Shown piece by piece: positions 43,985 to 51,425 of a stretch of 59,952 nt of DNA. Position 1 is the first letter of the stretch, and every line of letters begins with the position of its first letter. The position numbers and the translations under genes were made by a program. The DNA comes from Lacrimispora amygdalina. GTDB lineage: Bacteria > Bacillota > Clostridia > Lachnospirales > Lachnospiraceae. Location of the stretch: positions 1 through 59,952 of the forward strand of contig NZ_QOHO01000018.1 in NCBI RefSeq assembly GCF_003432035.1, given 5' to 3'. The notes below the pieces were generated by a model. That model saw only the letters and a program-made list of their open reading frames with translations, was not told the DNA's origin and made no database searches.

Positions 43985-45919
43985 CTAGTCCCTGATTCGG
44001 GGAATGATCATATTGCGGTTCATCTCTTCCTCAGACAGGAACGGGGATAAATCCTCTAATGGAGGAGAAACCATGGTTCCGTCCGGGAGACGCTTGGCCG
44101 CTGACTTCGGCTCAAAATTCTGATCTCTGCTGACAAATACTTCACAAATCACCGGTCCGTCAAGAGATAAGGTATCACGAAGCGCCTGATCGATCTCACC
44201 GTTGTGACGGGCGCAGACATAGGGGTATCCGTATGCACCGGAGAGCTTCATCATATCAGGGAAGCTTAAATCCCCGCTGTCATCTCCGATTCCCACCAAC
44301 GGCTCCCCAAAATAATTCTTCTGGGTCTGCCGGATGGAATGATAACCGCCGTTATTTATTACGAATATCTTAATGGGAAGGCGGTGGTGTATAATCGTCT
44401 GCAGTTCCTGCAGGTTCATCTGTATGCTTCCATCCCCGGTCACAAGAATAATGTCCTCTCCCGGATCAGCCTTTGCAATGCCGATGGCTGCCGGCAGGTC
44501 ATATCCCATGGAGGCCACCGCAGAATTGGTGATAAAACGCTGGCCGGGCTTGATCACATAAGCATGTCCGCCCACAACACAGGCCGATCCGTTGCCAACC
44601 ACAGTAATCTGGTTTTCCGGAAGACGGGAGCTGAGCTCCTTAATAAATGCATAGATGTTGACTTCCTTCTCTTCTTCCTGGCTGTAATGCTTTGGAAGCA
44701 CCACCGGATACGTCTCTTTCCACATACGGCAGGTCTCATTCCAGGTAAGTGAGTCAATTCCCTTCCCGCCCTTAAAAAGCGGATCTTTCCCAGTCGCCTT
44801 AAATTCCTGATCCAGAAGATCTTCCATCACCGCCAGCAGTTCTTTAATATCTGCATGAATCCGCATATCTGCATGGACAGACGGTTTCTTTAATTCCTCA
44901 GAATCAATGTCATTGACAATAACATAAGCTTCTCTGGCCCAGGTGTCATAGTTATATCCAACCTGGCGGATGCTTAAACGACTGGCAAGTGAAAGCACCA
45001 GGTCGCTGTTCTGTATGGCGAAATTACCGGGACGGTCTCCCATTCCGCCTCCTCTTCCTGTATAAAGAGGATGGGTATCATAAATACAGTCCTGGCTGTT
45101 CCAGCCCGTCACAACAGGAACTCCCAGCTTCTCTGCCACACGAAGAAACGCCTCATGAGCCTGTCCGATGCGGATTCCATTGCCTGCATTAATTACAGGG
45201 CGTGATGCTTCTTTGATCTTTAAAAGGACGTCACGGACAGCATCCTGATCGGGCTTTGGAGGCAGTGTCTGACGTTTCTCTCCATACCCGTTCTCATCCT
45301 CAGAGATCTTTGCTTCACATACAGAAGCCCATCCGTCTCCCCCCTGCTCGTAATCCTCCGGATTAAATCCGATTAAATCACCGGTTTCCACAAAAGCGCC
45401 CTGCACGTTTAAGGGAATGTCCAGCCATACAGGTCCGGGGCGGCCGGAATACGCCAGATAGACTGCCTTTTCCAGGCAGTAGCGGATCCTCATGGGATCA
45501 ATCACCATCTCGCTGTACTTGGTCATGCAGTCAATTGCTTTTGTAATATCAAATTCCTGATCTCCCATGGCACGGATTCCTACGCCGGACCATCTGGCTG
45601 TGGTATCATAGCGGACCTGTCCTGACAGAATCAGCATGGGAATGGAATCCAGCCATCCGCCTAAAACTCCGGTTATGGCATTGGTACCCCCCGGGCCTGT
45701 GGTCACGCATACAGCAGCAATCTGTCCCCTGATTCTGGCGTAGGATTCGGCAGCAATGGCACATGCCTGCTCATGATGGTTATAGAGACAGTTAAGCCCT
45801 TCCTGATGTCCCAATGCATCGTTTAAATGCATGGCACCTCCTCCTGTTACGGTAAACACCTGGGTGATTCCAAGCTCCACCAGACTCCGGGCTATATAAT
45901 TGGATACTTTCGTTCTCAT
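43985..45919 (-). CDS. Thiamine diphosphate-dependent enzyme, acetolactate synthase-like
   Basis: A 644-aa three-domain ThDP enzyme. The catalytic glutamate lies in NHHEQACAIAAESYAR (about residue 50), the Pyr domain continues with VTTGPGGTNAITGVLGGWLD, and the PP domain has VTGDGSIQMNLQELQTI with NN 25 residues on. It is longer than anabolic IlvB (about 550-590) owing to an insert near residues 195-235, and no ilvN, ilvC or ilvD gene follows. As first gene of a polysaccharide cluster it may attach a two-carbon unit to a keto sugar, as YerE does in yersiniose synthesis, or make another precursor. Confidence 0.88.
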   Translation of the reverse strand: MRTKVSNYIARSLVELGITQVFTVTGGGAMHLNDALGHQEGLNCLYNHHEQACAIAAESYARIRGQIAAVCVTTGPGGTNAITGVLGGWLDSIPMLILSGQVRYDTTARWSGVGIRAMGDQEFDITKAIDCMTKYSEMVIDPMRIRYCLEKAVYLAYSGRPGPVWLDIPLNVQGAFVETGDLIGFNPEDYEQGGDGWASVCEAKISEDENGYGEKRQTLPPKPDQDAVRDVLLKIKEASRPVINAGNGIRIGQAHEAFLRVAEKLGVPVVTGWNSQDCIYDTHPLYTGRGGGMGDRPGNFAIQNSDLVLSLASRLSIRQVGYNYDTWAREAYVIVNDIDSEELKKPSVHADMRIHADIKELLAVMEDLLDQEFKATGKDPLFKGGKGIDSLTWNETCRMWKETYPVVLPKHYSQEEEKEVNIYAFIKELSSRLPENQITVVGNGSACVVGGHAYVIKPGQRFITNSAVASMGYDLPAAIGIAKADPGEDIILVTGDGSIQMNLQELQTIIHHRLPIKIFVINNGGYHSIRQTQKNYFGEPLVGIGDDSGDLSFPDMMKLSGAYGYPYVCARHNGEIDQALRDTLSLDGPVICEVFVSRDQNFEPKSAAKRLPDGTMVSPPLEDLSPFLSEEEMNRNMIIPRIRD

Positions 45920-46287
45920 GTTATTTTCTCCTTTATTAAGGAATGGTAATTATCTGACTGTGATTATACCACACACCACTTTATTTTCCTATTAAAGTTT
46001 TCTTACTTTCTAAATGCTTCCTGCATTTCCATTTTTCTTCCGTTTCTTCTCCGTCCCAGCCTCGTTTTCCTTACAACTGCCCGAATTCCCTGCACTGGGG
46101 CGGCACCATACAGACTGGGGAACCCCTGCGTATCCTCAACTTTTCTCCTGTTCTGTTAGCTCCTTCCATATCTGCCATCAAACCACACTTTCTTTCTCCC
46201 TTTTGTTTACGTTATAATCGCAGAGTAATGCAACTATGGATTTTCGGCCACGATAAAACTTACTGCAAAAAAGGAGAGAACATATTT
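45920..46287. other. Intergenic region with divergent promoters
   Basis: A 368-bp gap between the glycopolymer cluster (minus) and the cell-wall-binding protein gene (plus). An extended -10 (TGGTATAAT) sits at 45963-45971 on the minus strand and a TATAAT at 46213-46218 on the plus strand; neither has a good -35, so activators may be needed. The middle part is pyrimidine-rich with no recognised element. Confidence 0.6.
45963..45971 (-). promoter_or_regulatory. Extended -10 promoter of the glycopolymer cluster
   Basis: Minus-strand TGGTATAAT about 44 bp before the ATG of the ThDP enzyme gene. The -35 region is poor. The genes behind it down to 33002 are closely spaced and could form one transcript of about 13 kb. 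Confidence 0.55.
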
Positions 46288-47634
46288 ATGAAAAAGCAAA
46301 TCAAATTGATGGCTGTATTATCCGCTGCCGGTATTTTAACTGCTGCAGCCCCACAACTGGGATCTTTTAACACAGCCTCTACTGTCTATGCCAAGGCAAC
46401 TGGCTGGGTAGAAGAAAACGGTACATGGAGATTTTATGAGGAGGGTGATTACTTCGCCACTGATTCCTGGAAGAAGTACGGAGAAGACTGGTACTACTTA
46501 AACGAGGATGGCGAAATCGCTACCAGCGAGGAAATTGATGAGTACTATGTAGATGAGAGCGGTAAAAGAGTATCTAATTACTGGATCTCTGTTACCAATG
46601 ACAGCTACTGGGACTCCCCTGACTCGCCTGAAAACTACTGGCATTATTACGGAAAAGACGGAAAAGCCGTAGTTTCCAAATGGCAGAAGATTAACAACAG
46701 CTGGTACTACTTTGACGAACAGGGTCAGATGCTCACTGGCAAAGTAGAAATCGCAGGTTCTACTTATTACCTGGGTGGCGAAAACGACGGAGCACAGAAA
46801 ACAGGCTGGTTTGAGCTTGACAGTGCAAAAGAAGATTCCGAGCATCCACGTGCATGGTACTATTTTGACAAAGACGGTATCATGGTAAAAGATCAGGTAG
46901 ACAAAAAAATTAACGGTTCCTATTACACCTTTGTAAATGGTGAAATGCAGACCGGCTGGTACAAACTTCCTGTAACAGCAACTCCTTCAGAAGCGGCCGA
47001 AAATACTGACAACAATACTTCCGCAGCAGGCTATCAGTACTATGATGAGAGCGGTGCAAGAGTTGATGGCTGGAGAGAAATCGAAGGCATCGAAGGCATC
47101 AGCGCAGAAGGCGAACAGCACTGGTTCTTCTTCAAAAACGGTGCTCCTTACTTTGCGAAAAAGGGTATTCAATTATTCACTGTAAACTCCCAGAAATATG
47201 GATTTAATACAAAAGGTGAAATGCAGACCGGACTTAAGGTTGTTACTCTGGAAGACGGAAATACTGCAAACTTCTATTTCGCAGAAAGCGGCGCGATCAA
47301 CACTGGAAAACAGTCCATCTATGACGAAGATTTAGGCGAGAACCAGATCTGGTACTTTGTAACTTCAGGAAGCAAGAAAGGTCAGGGCTTCCACGGTATT
47401 CTTGACGATACTCTTTACGAGTATGGTTTAAGAAAAGAAGCAGATGCGGATTTAAGAGTTGCTCCATTCGCTCTTAACGGCAAGAACTATCTTGTGAATA
47501 CCAATGGTGTTCTTCAGAAAGCTTCTTCCACATCCAAGTCCACAGCAAAACCAGAGCTTGGCGCAGGCTTCAGAGATTTCAAAGACACCAACGAAAAAGT
47601 TTACGTTGTAGATGTAAATGGTATTATTCAGTAA
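46288..47634 (+). CDS. Secreted cell-wall-binding repeat protein
   Basis: A 448-aa exported protein: signal peptide MKKQIKLMAVLSAAGILTAA with a likely cleavage after TVYA (about residue 35), then repeats of the choline-binding/CW type throughout (GWVEENGTWRFYEEGDY, WYYLNEDGEIATSEE, WYYFDEQGQMLTGK, WYYFDKDGIMVKDQ, and others). No catalytic domain is seen, so it may be a structural or adhesive surface protein. The ATG at 46288 follows AAGGAG; the longer frame from 46228 lacks a leader-like start. It is divergent from the glycopolymer cluster, whose product it might bind. Confidence 0.9.
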   Translation: MKKQIKLMAVLSAAGILTAAAPQLGSFNTASTVYAKATGWVEENGTWRFYEEGDYFATDSWKKYGEDWYYLNEDGEIATSEEIDEYYVDESGKRVSNYWISVTNDSYWDSPDSPENYWHYYGKDGKAVVSKWQKINNSWYYFDEQGQMLTGKVEIAGSTYYLGGENDGAQKTGWFELDSAKEDSEHPRAWYYFDKDGIMVKDQVDKKINGSYYTFVNGEMQTGWYKLPVTATPSEAAENTDNNTSAAGYQYYDESGARVDGWREIEGIEGISAEGEQHWFFFKNGAPYFAKKGIQLFTVNSQKYGFNTKGEMQTGLKVVTLEDGNTANFYFAESGAINTGKQSIYDEDLGENQIWYFVTSGSKKGQGFHGILDDTLYEYGLRKEADADLRVAPFALNGKNYLVNTNGVLQKASSTSKSTAKPELGAGFRDFKDTNEKVYVVDVNGIIQ

Positions 47635-47673
47635 ATAGATTACCTTTATAAATGAAACATCCGTTCAATTGCC

Positions 47674-47708
47674 AAAAAGCCCGCGGCGTATCAGCAGCGG
47701 GCTTTTAT
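47674..47708 (+). terminator. Intrinsic terminator after the cell-wall-binding protein gene
   Basis: AAAAGCCCGC/GCGGGCTTTT, a perfect 10-bp stem with a 12-nt loop, followed by more T residues. Confidence 0.92.
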
Positions 47709-47863
47709 TTGTTTTGAACAATTGTATCTGTAATATCAGTACAAAATGCTAAAATAGAAATTTTTTTATCGATTTCAGTGTTTTCGCGTTATATTTTTGT
47801 CGATTAAACGTTATATATATAGGAGTAGAATGTTCATACACTAATAAAAAAAGGAGGAGACCA

Positions 47864-48271
47864 ATGAGAGAACTGTCCGTGTACTATTGTTCCAAATGCG
47901 GGTATTATGGTTATTATCAGCTGGAGAGGAATGCGGTATGCCCAAAGTGCAAGGTGGACATGCTTGCGTTGTCCATCAGCTATCAGGCTTTCATGGATTT
48001 GCCCTGTGAAGAAAGGGACGAACTGCTATCCTCCCAAATCATTGCCTCATCGTCTCCCTATGTAAAGCGCCTGCTGGTACCTCATAAGGTGAATAATAAC
48101 CGGGAAATCATTGCCCGAATGGGAGACCGCATTACCGAACTGGAGATTGAAAATGAAAAACTGAATAAAACCATTGAATGGATGCACCAGACAATCTGGG
48201 AAATGGTACGTAAAAACAAGGGATTAAATTTAAGTGACCAGGAAGAATCCCAAAAGGGGATTGATCCCTGA
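47864..48271 (+). CDS. Zinc-ribbon and coiled-coil protein, 135 aa
   Basis: An N-terminal zinc ribbon with two CxxC pairs (YYCSKCGYYG at about 8-17 and VCPKCK at about 30-35), a middle helical region, and a coiled coil at about 85-115 (MGDRITELEIENEKLNKTIE, then WMHQTIWEMV). A very strong AAGGAGGAG ribosome binding site precedes the ATG. It converges on a 49-aa coiled-coil gene sharing the ENEKL core. The function is unknown; binding of a nucleic acid or a partner protein is plausible. Confidence 0.82.
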   Translation: MRELSVYYCSKCGYYGYYQLERNAVCPKCKVDMLALSISYQAFMDLPCEERDELLSSQIIASSSPYVKRLLVPHKVNNNREIIARMGDRITELEIENEKLNKTIEWMHQTIWEMVRKNKGLNLSDQEESQKGIDP

Positions 48272-48330
48272 CAGGGACATTCCGGGAGTGCCCCCCTGCA
48301 CTCCTTACCCATCCCCTGTCAGGCGATTTT
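48266..48330. terminator. Bidirectional nested-hairpin terminator
   Basis: CCTGACAGGG (48267-48276) pairs perfectly with CCCTGTCAGG (48314-48323), with a GGAGTG/CACTCC hairpin nested inside (48285-48304). ATTTTAT follows on the plus strand. It ends two convergent genes and includes both stop codons or their neighbours. Confidence 0.7.
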
Positions 48331-48468
48331 ATCAGTACTTATGTAACGTCCGATCAATCTGTTCAGCGTCTGATTCAACCTTTCAATCACTTTATGGAGT
48401 CTCGAATTTTCTTCCATCAGCTTCTCATTCTCCATCTGTACAATCCGCAGTTTCTCAGCATCTGTCAT
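48319..48468 (-). CDS. Small coiled-coil protein, 49 aa
   Basis: An ORF of 49 codons with a perfect AGGAGG 9-10 nt before the ATG. Its product starts MTDAEKLRIVQMENEKLMEE and continues as an amphipathic heptad-repeat helix (NSRLHKVIERLNQTLNRLIG), ending DKIA. There is no membrane segment or cysteine. The ENEKL core and following hydrophobic spacing resemble the coil of the convergent 135-aa zinc-ribbon protein, so the two may interact. The gene is easily missed because of its size. The strong start site is the main evidence. Confidence 0.72.
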   Translation of the reverse strand: MTDAEKLRIVQMENEKLMEENSRLHKVIERLNQTLNRLIGRYISTDKIA

Positions 48469-48872
48469 ATAGATACCCCCTCCTTTTTCTGCTTTTCTTT
48501 ATTCAATATAAGTCCTTTCTAAGTGTTTGAAAAGTAAATTTTATCGCATTATTCGACATTTTTTACATTATTTTAGTCAATTTGATCAATTTATCAGGGG
48601 ATTTTTTAGTTAAAGTACTACATATGCCATAGCAAAAAAAAGCTGGCACTAGATGTGCGATTTGTTCATACCTTATATTGTCGACATAATTGATATTAAT
48701 TATAATAGATTTTACAATAATTATTATAATTTATCTTAATGTTTTTTATTCTCGTCAGATTTTTGACAATTAAGAGGACATATATCTATTTATTACCAGT
48801 GCAACCTCAAAAAGCCGGCTGCTCCAGATCCGGCTTTCATAAAATCTATTTATTTTAGGTAAAATACATTTA
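48469..48872. other. AT-rich intergenic region
   Basis: About 400 bp, very AT-rich at 48530-48800, with no open frame of note. It should contain the promoter of the 49-aa gene near its left end and the terminator of the HTH gene at 48806-48837. Nothing else is recognised. Confidence 0.6.
48806..48838 (-). terminator. Intrinsic terminator after the HTH regulator gene
   Basis: AAAGCCGG/CCGGCTTT stem with an 11-nt loop; on the minus strand TTTTTG follows. It lies 35 bp past the stop at 48873. Confidence 0.82.
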
Positions 48873-49544
48873 TTATGAGCTTTTCAACCGTGTCATCAGA
48901 AGAGGAAGTCTCAGCTCATCAAGCACTTCATTGATATAAAACAGAACCGGAACCGTTCCGTCTGTTTTTCTTTCACCGGAAAGAAACCAGCATACAACTG
49001 CATCATTGGGAAGAGAAGCGGATAACGCATACCCGGCTTTTTTCAGTAAAAGCTGTATTTCGTCAATTCCAAGTCCAAGAGAAATGGCAATTGCCAGCAA
49101 TGTTTCCTTTGACGGCCTTTTCTGACTCTTAATGTATTGAAACATCCGCTCGCTGACATTGGCTGCTTCGCAGATGGATTTGCCTCTTCCTCTGCCGCCA
49201 TTTAGAAACTGTCTGAAATATCCGCAAAAATCATGCTCACCGGAAAGAGAGAGCCCCGCCTTATTGGCCAGAAGCTCGGATTCCTCTGAATTTAAATGAA
49301 ATATTTTCGCACAGGAGGCAATCACCTGCTTCTTGGATTCTCTTGTCTGAGTGCTGTACGGGTGATTTTTCCACCAGGAAACAGCCTGTTTATTTACCCC
49401 CAGTTTCTGATACACGTCTTCCAGAAGCCTTAAGTCATTTGTCTTTTTGTAGTCTTTAGCAAGATTATTTAATGCTGTATAGAAGCTTTCCTCCAGAATG
49501 ACTCCATGATCATCCAGCCACTGTTTTGTTTTTGCATAATCCAT
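48873..49544 (-). CDS. Putative HTH regulator with two helix-turn-helix-like domains
   Basis: A 223-aa soluble protein. The region of residues 115-175 looks like an XRE-type HTH (SICEAANVSERMFQYIKSQK, then PSKETLLAIAISLGLGIDEI, a pattern typical of Cro/C1 domains). The N-terminal part (about 40-95) may hold a second, diverged copy (LGVNKQAVSWWKNHPYS, then IFHLNSEESELLANKAGLSL). The C-terminal 45 residues are unassigned. It is monocistronic with its own terminator. Its targets are unknown; nearby candidates are the two-component operon and the coiled-coil pair. Confidence 0.7.
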   Translation of the reverse strand: MDYAKTKQWLDDHGVILEESFYTALNNLAKDYKKTNDLRLLEDVYQKLGVNKQAVSWWKNHPYSTQTRESKKQVIASCAKIFHLNSEESELLANKAGLSLSGEHDFCGYFRQFLNGGRGRGKSICEAANVSERMFQYIKSQKRPSKETLLAIAISLGLGIDEIQLLLKKAGYALSASLPNDAVVCWFLSGERKTDGTVPVLFYINEVLDELRLPLLMTRLKSS

Positions 49545-49591
49545 CTAATTCCCCGCCTTCCTTAAAAAACAGTTTCCGGCCGTTATTGCGC

Positions 49592-49628
49592 CAAAAAAGC
49601 CAGCTGGTCTGTATTCTCCAGCTGGCTA
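49592..49628 (-). terminator. Intrinsic terminator of the kinase-regulator-papain operon
   Basis: AGCCAGCTGG/CCAGCTGGCT, a perfect 10-bp stem, followed on the minus strand by TTTTTTGG. It lies about 100 bp past the stop at 49729. Confidence 0.9.
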
Positions 49629-49728
49629 CATTATACCGGTATTTTATTCATTGCAGGCAGGATATCCCTAAGATGCAAAAAAACAGCATAACCTGTTAAT
49701 CTGCGGGATCAATGGTTAATAAAATTCT

Positions 49729-50670
49729 TCAACCTTCATAATCAACCGTACCGATACAGGTTAAATTAAGGGTGTTCTTCAACAGGTCTCCTGGGGAGAT
49801 GAAGTATTCATACATATCCTTAAGTCTGTCTAAATAGTAGACAGCATCCTCCTGATTACAGTCTGCTCCCCTGGAAAATGTCTTAACGAACTGGATGCAG
49901 AAACGGGTTACTTCTATAATAAGGTCATCCGGCAAATCAGGCGATACAGAAAGCCGTGTGCCAGCCTGATTCTCACTCAGCGCCTCATATAATTCATTGA
50001 CTGCTTCATCCACATTCTCATCCGTTACAGGGCTGTTTTCCCCAATTGCAGAGAATATCCGGCTGTTATAACCGGAAGGATCCCTCTGAATGATTTCAAT
50101 GATCTTATCAATCACAGGGAAGCCTGTATTATTATTTAAATGAATCTCATAACTCTCTCCCGCTTCCTTATAGCAATGATAAGCAAACTGGGAGCACATC
50201 ATGGCTTCTCTGCCCTTATAAATCACCGCATCTTCCAGCTCCATTAAAATCCCCATGGAAAGTTTCACAATCTTTGTTACAAGGCCCTGAATCCCCGTAT
50301 CACCCAGTATGTTACTGGTAATGCAATACAGGCCGATAAACGGAAGCTGGGCATGGGCATAAGGCAGCTTCTCTCTGACATACCGGGCCGCAATGTTCAT
50401 AACCGGCTGACAGTCGTTATTTCCCGGATTTAACCGCATCACATAGGCTGTCCTTGCTGTTCTGGTAAGGATGGTGTCCTCGACTGCATTGGGCGGCGTT
50501 TCCTCAATCACAGTCCCTGTCGGCTTGGCAGGCCCGCAGCTTAAAGCGGTATGGCTTACTTCAGATTTTGTGACCCACGCTATGATCTTTGATATCTTGT
50601 CTTCGCTGGGCTCCAGTAAAAGGATATCTCCTGCCTTTAGTTCACTTACCCTGACTTTTTCACTCATCAT
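49729..50670 (-). CDS. Permuted NlpC/P60-like (YiiX-type) papain-fold protein
   Basis: A 313-aa protein with the circularly permuted papain-like layout. GDILLLEPSEDKISKIIAWV and SEVSHTAL supply the probable catalytic His (H40), and MMCSQFAYHCYKEAG supplies the probable nucleophile C159 near the middle. Known relatives include lipid- or peptide-amide hydrolases and viral-type enzymes. The C-terminal 130 residues are unassigned. No signal peptide is seen, so it likely acts inside the cell. It lies 14 bp downstream of the LytTR regulator gene, in one operon with the kinase. Confidence 0.78.
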   Translation of the reverse strand: MMSEKVRVSELKAGDILLLEPSEDKISKIIAWVTKSEVSHTALSCGPAKPTGTVIEETPPNAVEDTILTRTARTAYVMRLNPGNNDCQPVMNIAARYVREKLPYAHAQLPFIGLYCITSNILGDTGIQGLVTKIVKLSMGILMELEDAVIYKGREAMMCSQFAYHCYKEAGESYEIHLNNNTGFPVIDKIIEIIQRDPSGYNSRIFSAIGENSPVTDENVDEAVNELYEALSENQAGTRLSVSPDLPDDLIIEVTRFCIQFVKTFSRGADCNQEDAVYYLDRLKDMYEYFISPGDLLKNTLNLTCIGTVDYEG

Positions 50671-50684
50671 TTCATCCTCCTGAA

Positions 50685-51416
50685 TTAATTGAAATATTGT
50701 TTCAGTTCCTTTACCTTATTCCGGCTTACCAGTATCACATCGGAAATATCCTTAAAATACATATCATAGGTATAATTAATTCGCGGCCGAAACCGGTCTG
50801 CTCTGGCGAGATTAGCCAGGTAACACTTATGAGTCCGGAAAAATGAATTTTTCTTCAGCTTTTCCTCATAAAAATTCAGCGTTTTATTACCGCGGAATAC
50901 GTGATCCCTGGTATGTATCATACAAACCCCCTGTAATGCTTCTATATAAAATATATCAGCCGCCGGTATAAGAACAATATCTTCGTCGTTATACCCGCAG
51001 ATCATGTCCAAGTTATATTCATACTGCCCGCTGATCTCCTGGTATACCTCCTGTCCGGCTGTGGTATTCTTTAATTTATTCAGACACTTATAAAACCGTT
51101 CTTCTGTGTAGGGTTTTAATAAATAATCAACTGCATTCAGTTCAAATGCCTTTGCTGCATAACCATTATACGCAGTTACAAAGCAGATCTTCGTTTGTGG
51201 ATGAAGGCTGCTGATCTGCTCAGCAATGTACATTCCATTAATTCCCGGCATATCAATATCCAAAAATAACAGGTCGCATGGGTTCTTCAGTAAATACGCC
51301 AGCCCCTCTCTGGAATCGGAAAAGGCCGCTGCCAAAGAAAATTCATCCTTTTTCTTCAGCAGTTCCGTAAGATATTCAATTGAATTTTTCTCATCATCAA
51401 TGACTACAACCTGCAT
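50685..51416 (-). CDS. LytTR-family response regulator
   Basis: A 243-aa regulator. The receiver domain (about 1-120) has VVIDDEKNS, phospho-acceptor D53 (LLFLDIDMPGINGM), the conserved Thr (CFVTAYNGYAAKAFEL) and Lys in YLLKPYTEERF. The LytTR DNA-binding domain follows (IFYIEALQGVCMIHT, then FRTHKCYLANL and the final VSRNKVKELKQYF). It is encoded 9 bp after the kinase gene and is its obvious partner. Its targets would be direct repeats upstream of regulated genes, possibly the nearby surface genes. Confidence 0.94.
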   Translation of the reverse strand: MQVVVIDDEKNSIEYLTELLKKKDEFSLAAAFSDSREGLAYLLKNPCDLLFLDIDMPGINGMYIAEQISSLHPQTKICFVTAYNGYAAKAFELNAVDYLLKPYTEERFYKCLNKLKNTTAGQEVYQEISGQYEYNLDMICGYNDEDIVLIPAADIFYIEALQGVCMIHTRDHVFRGNKTLNFYEEKLKKNSFFRTHKCYLANLARADRFRPRINYTYDMYFKDISDVILVSRNKVKELKQYFN

Positions 51417-51425
51417 ACCTGCATA

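Noticed and set aside
43985-45919. Anabolic acetolactate synthase IlvB
   Set aside because: No ilvN, ilvC or ilvD gene follows, the protein is longer than IlvB, and it leads a polysaccharide cluster.
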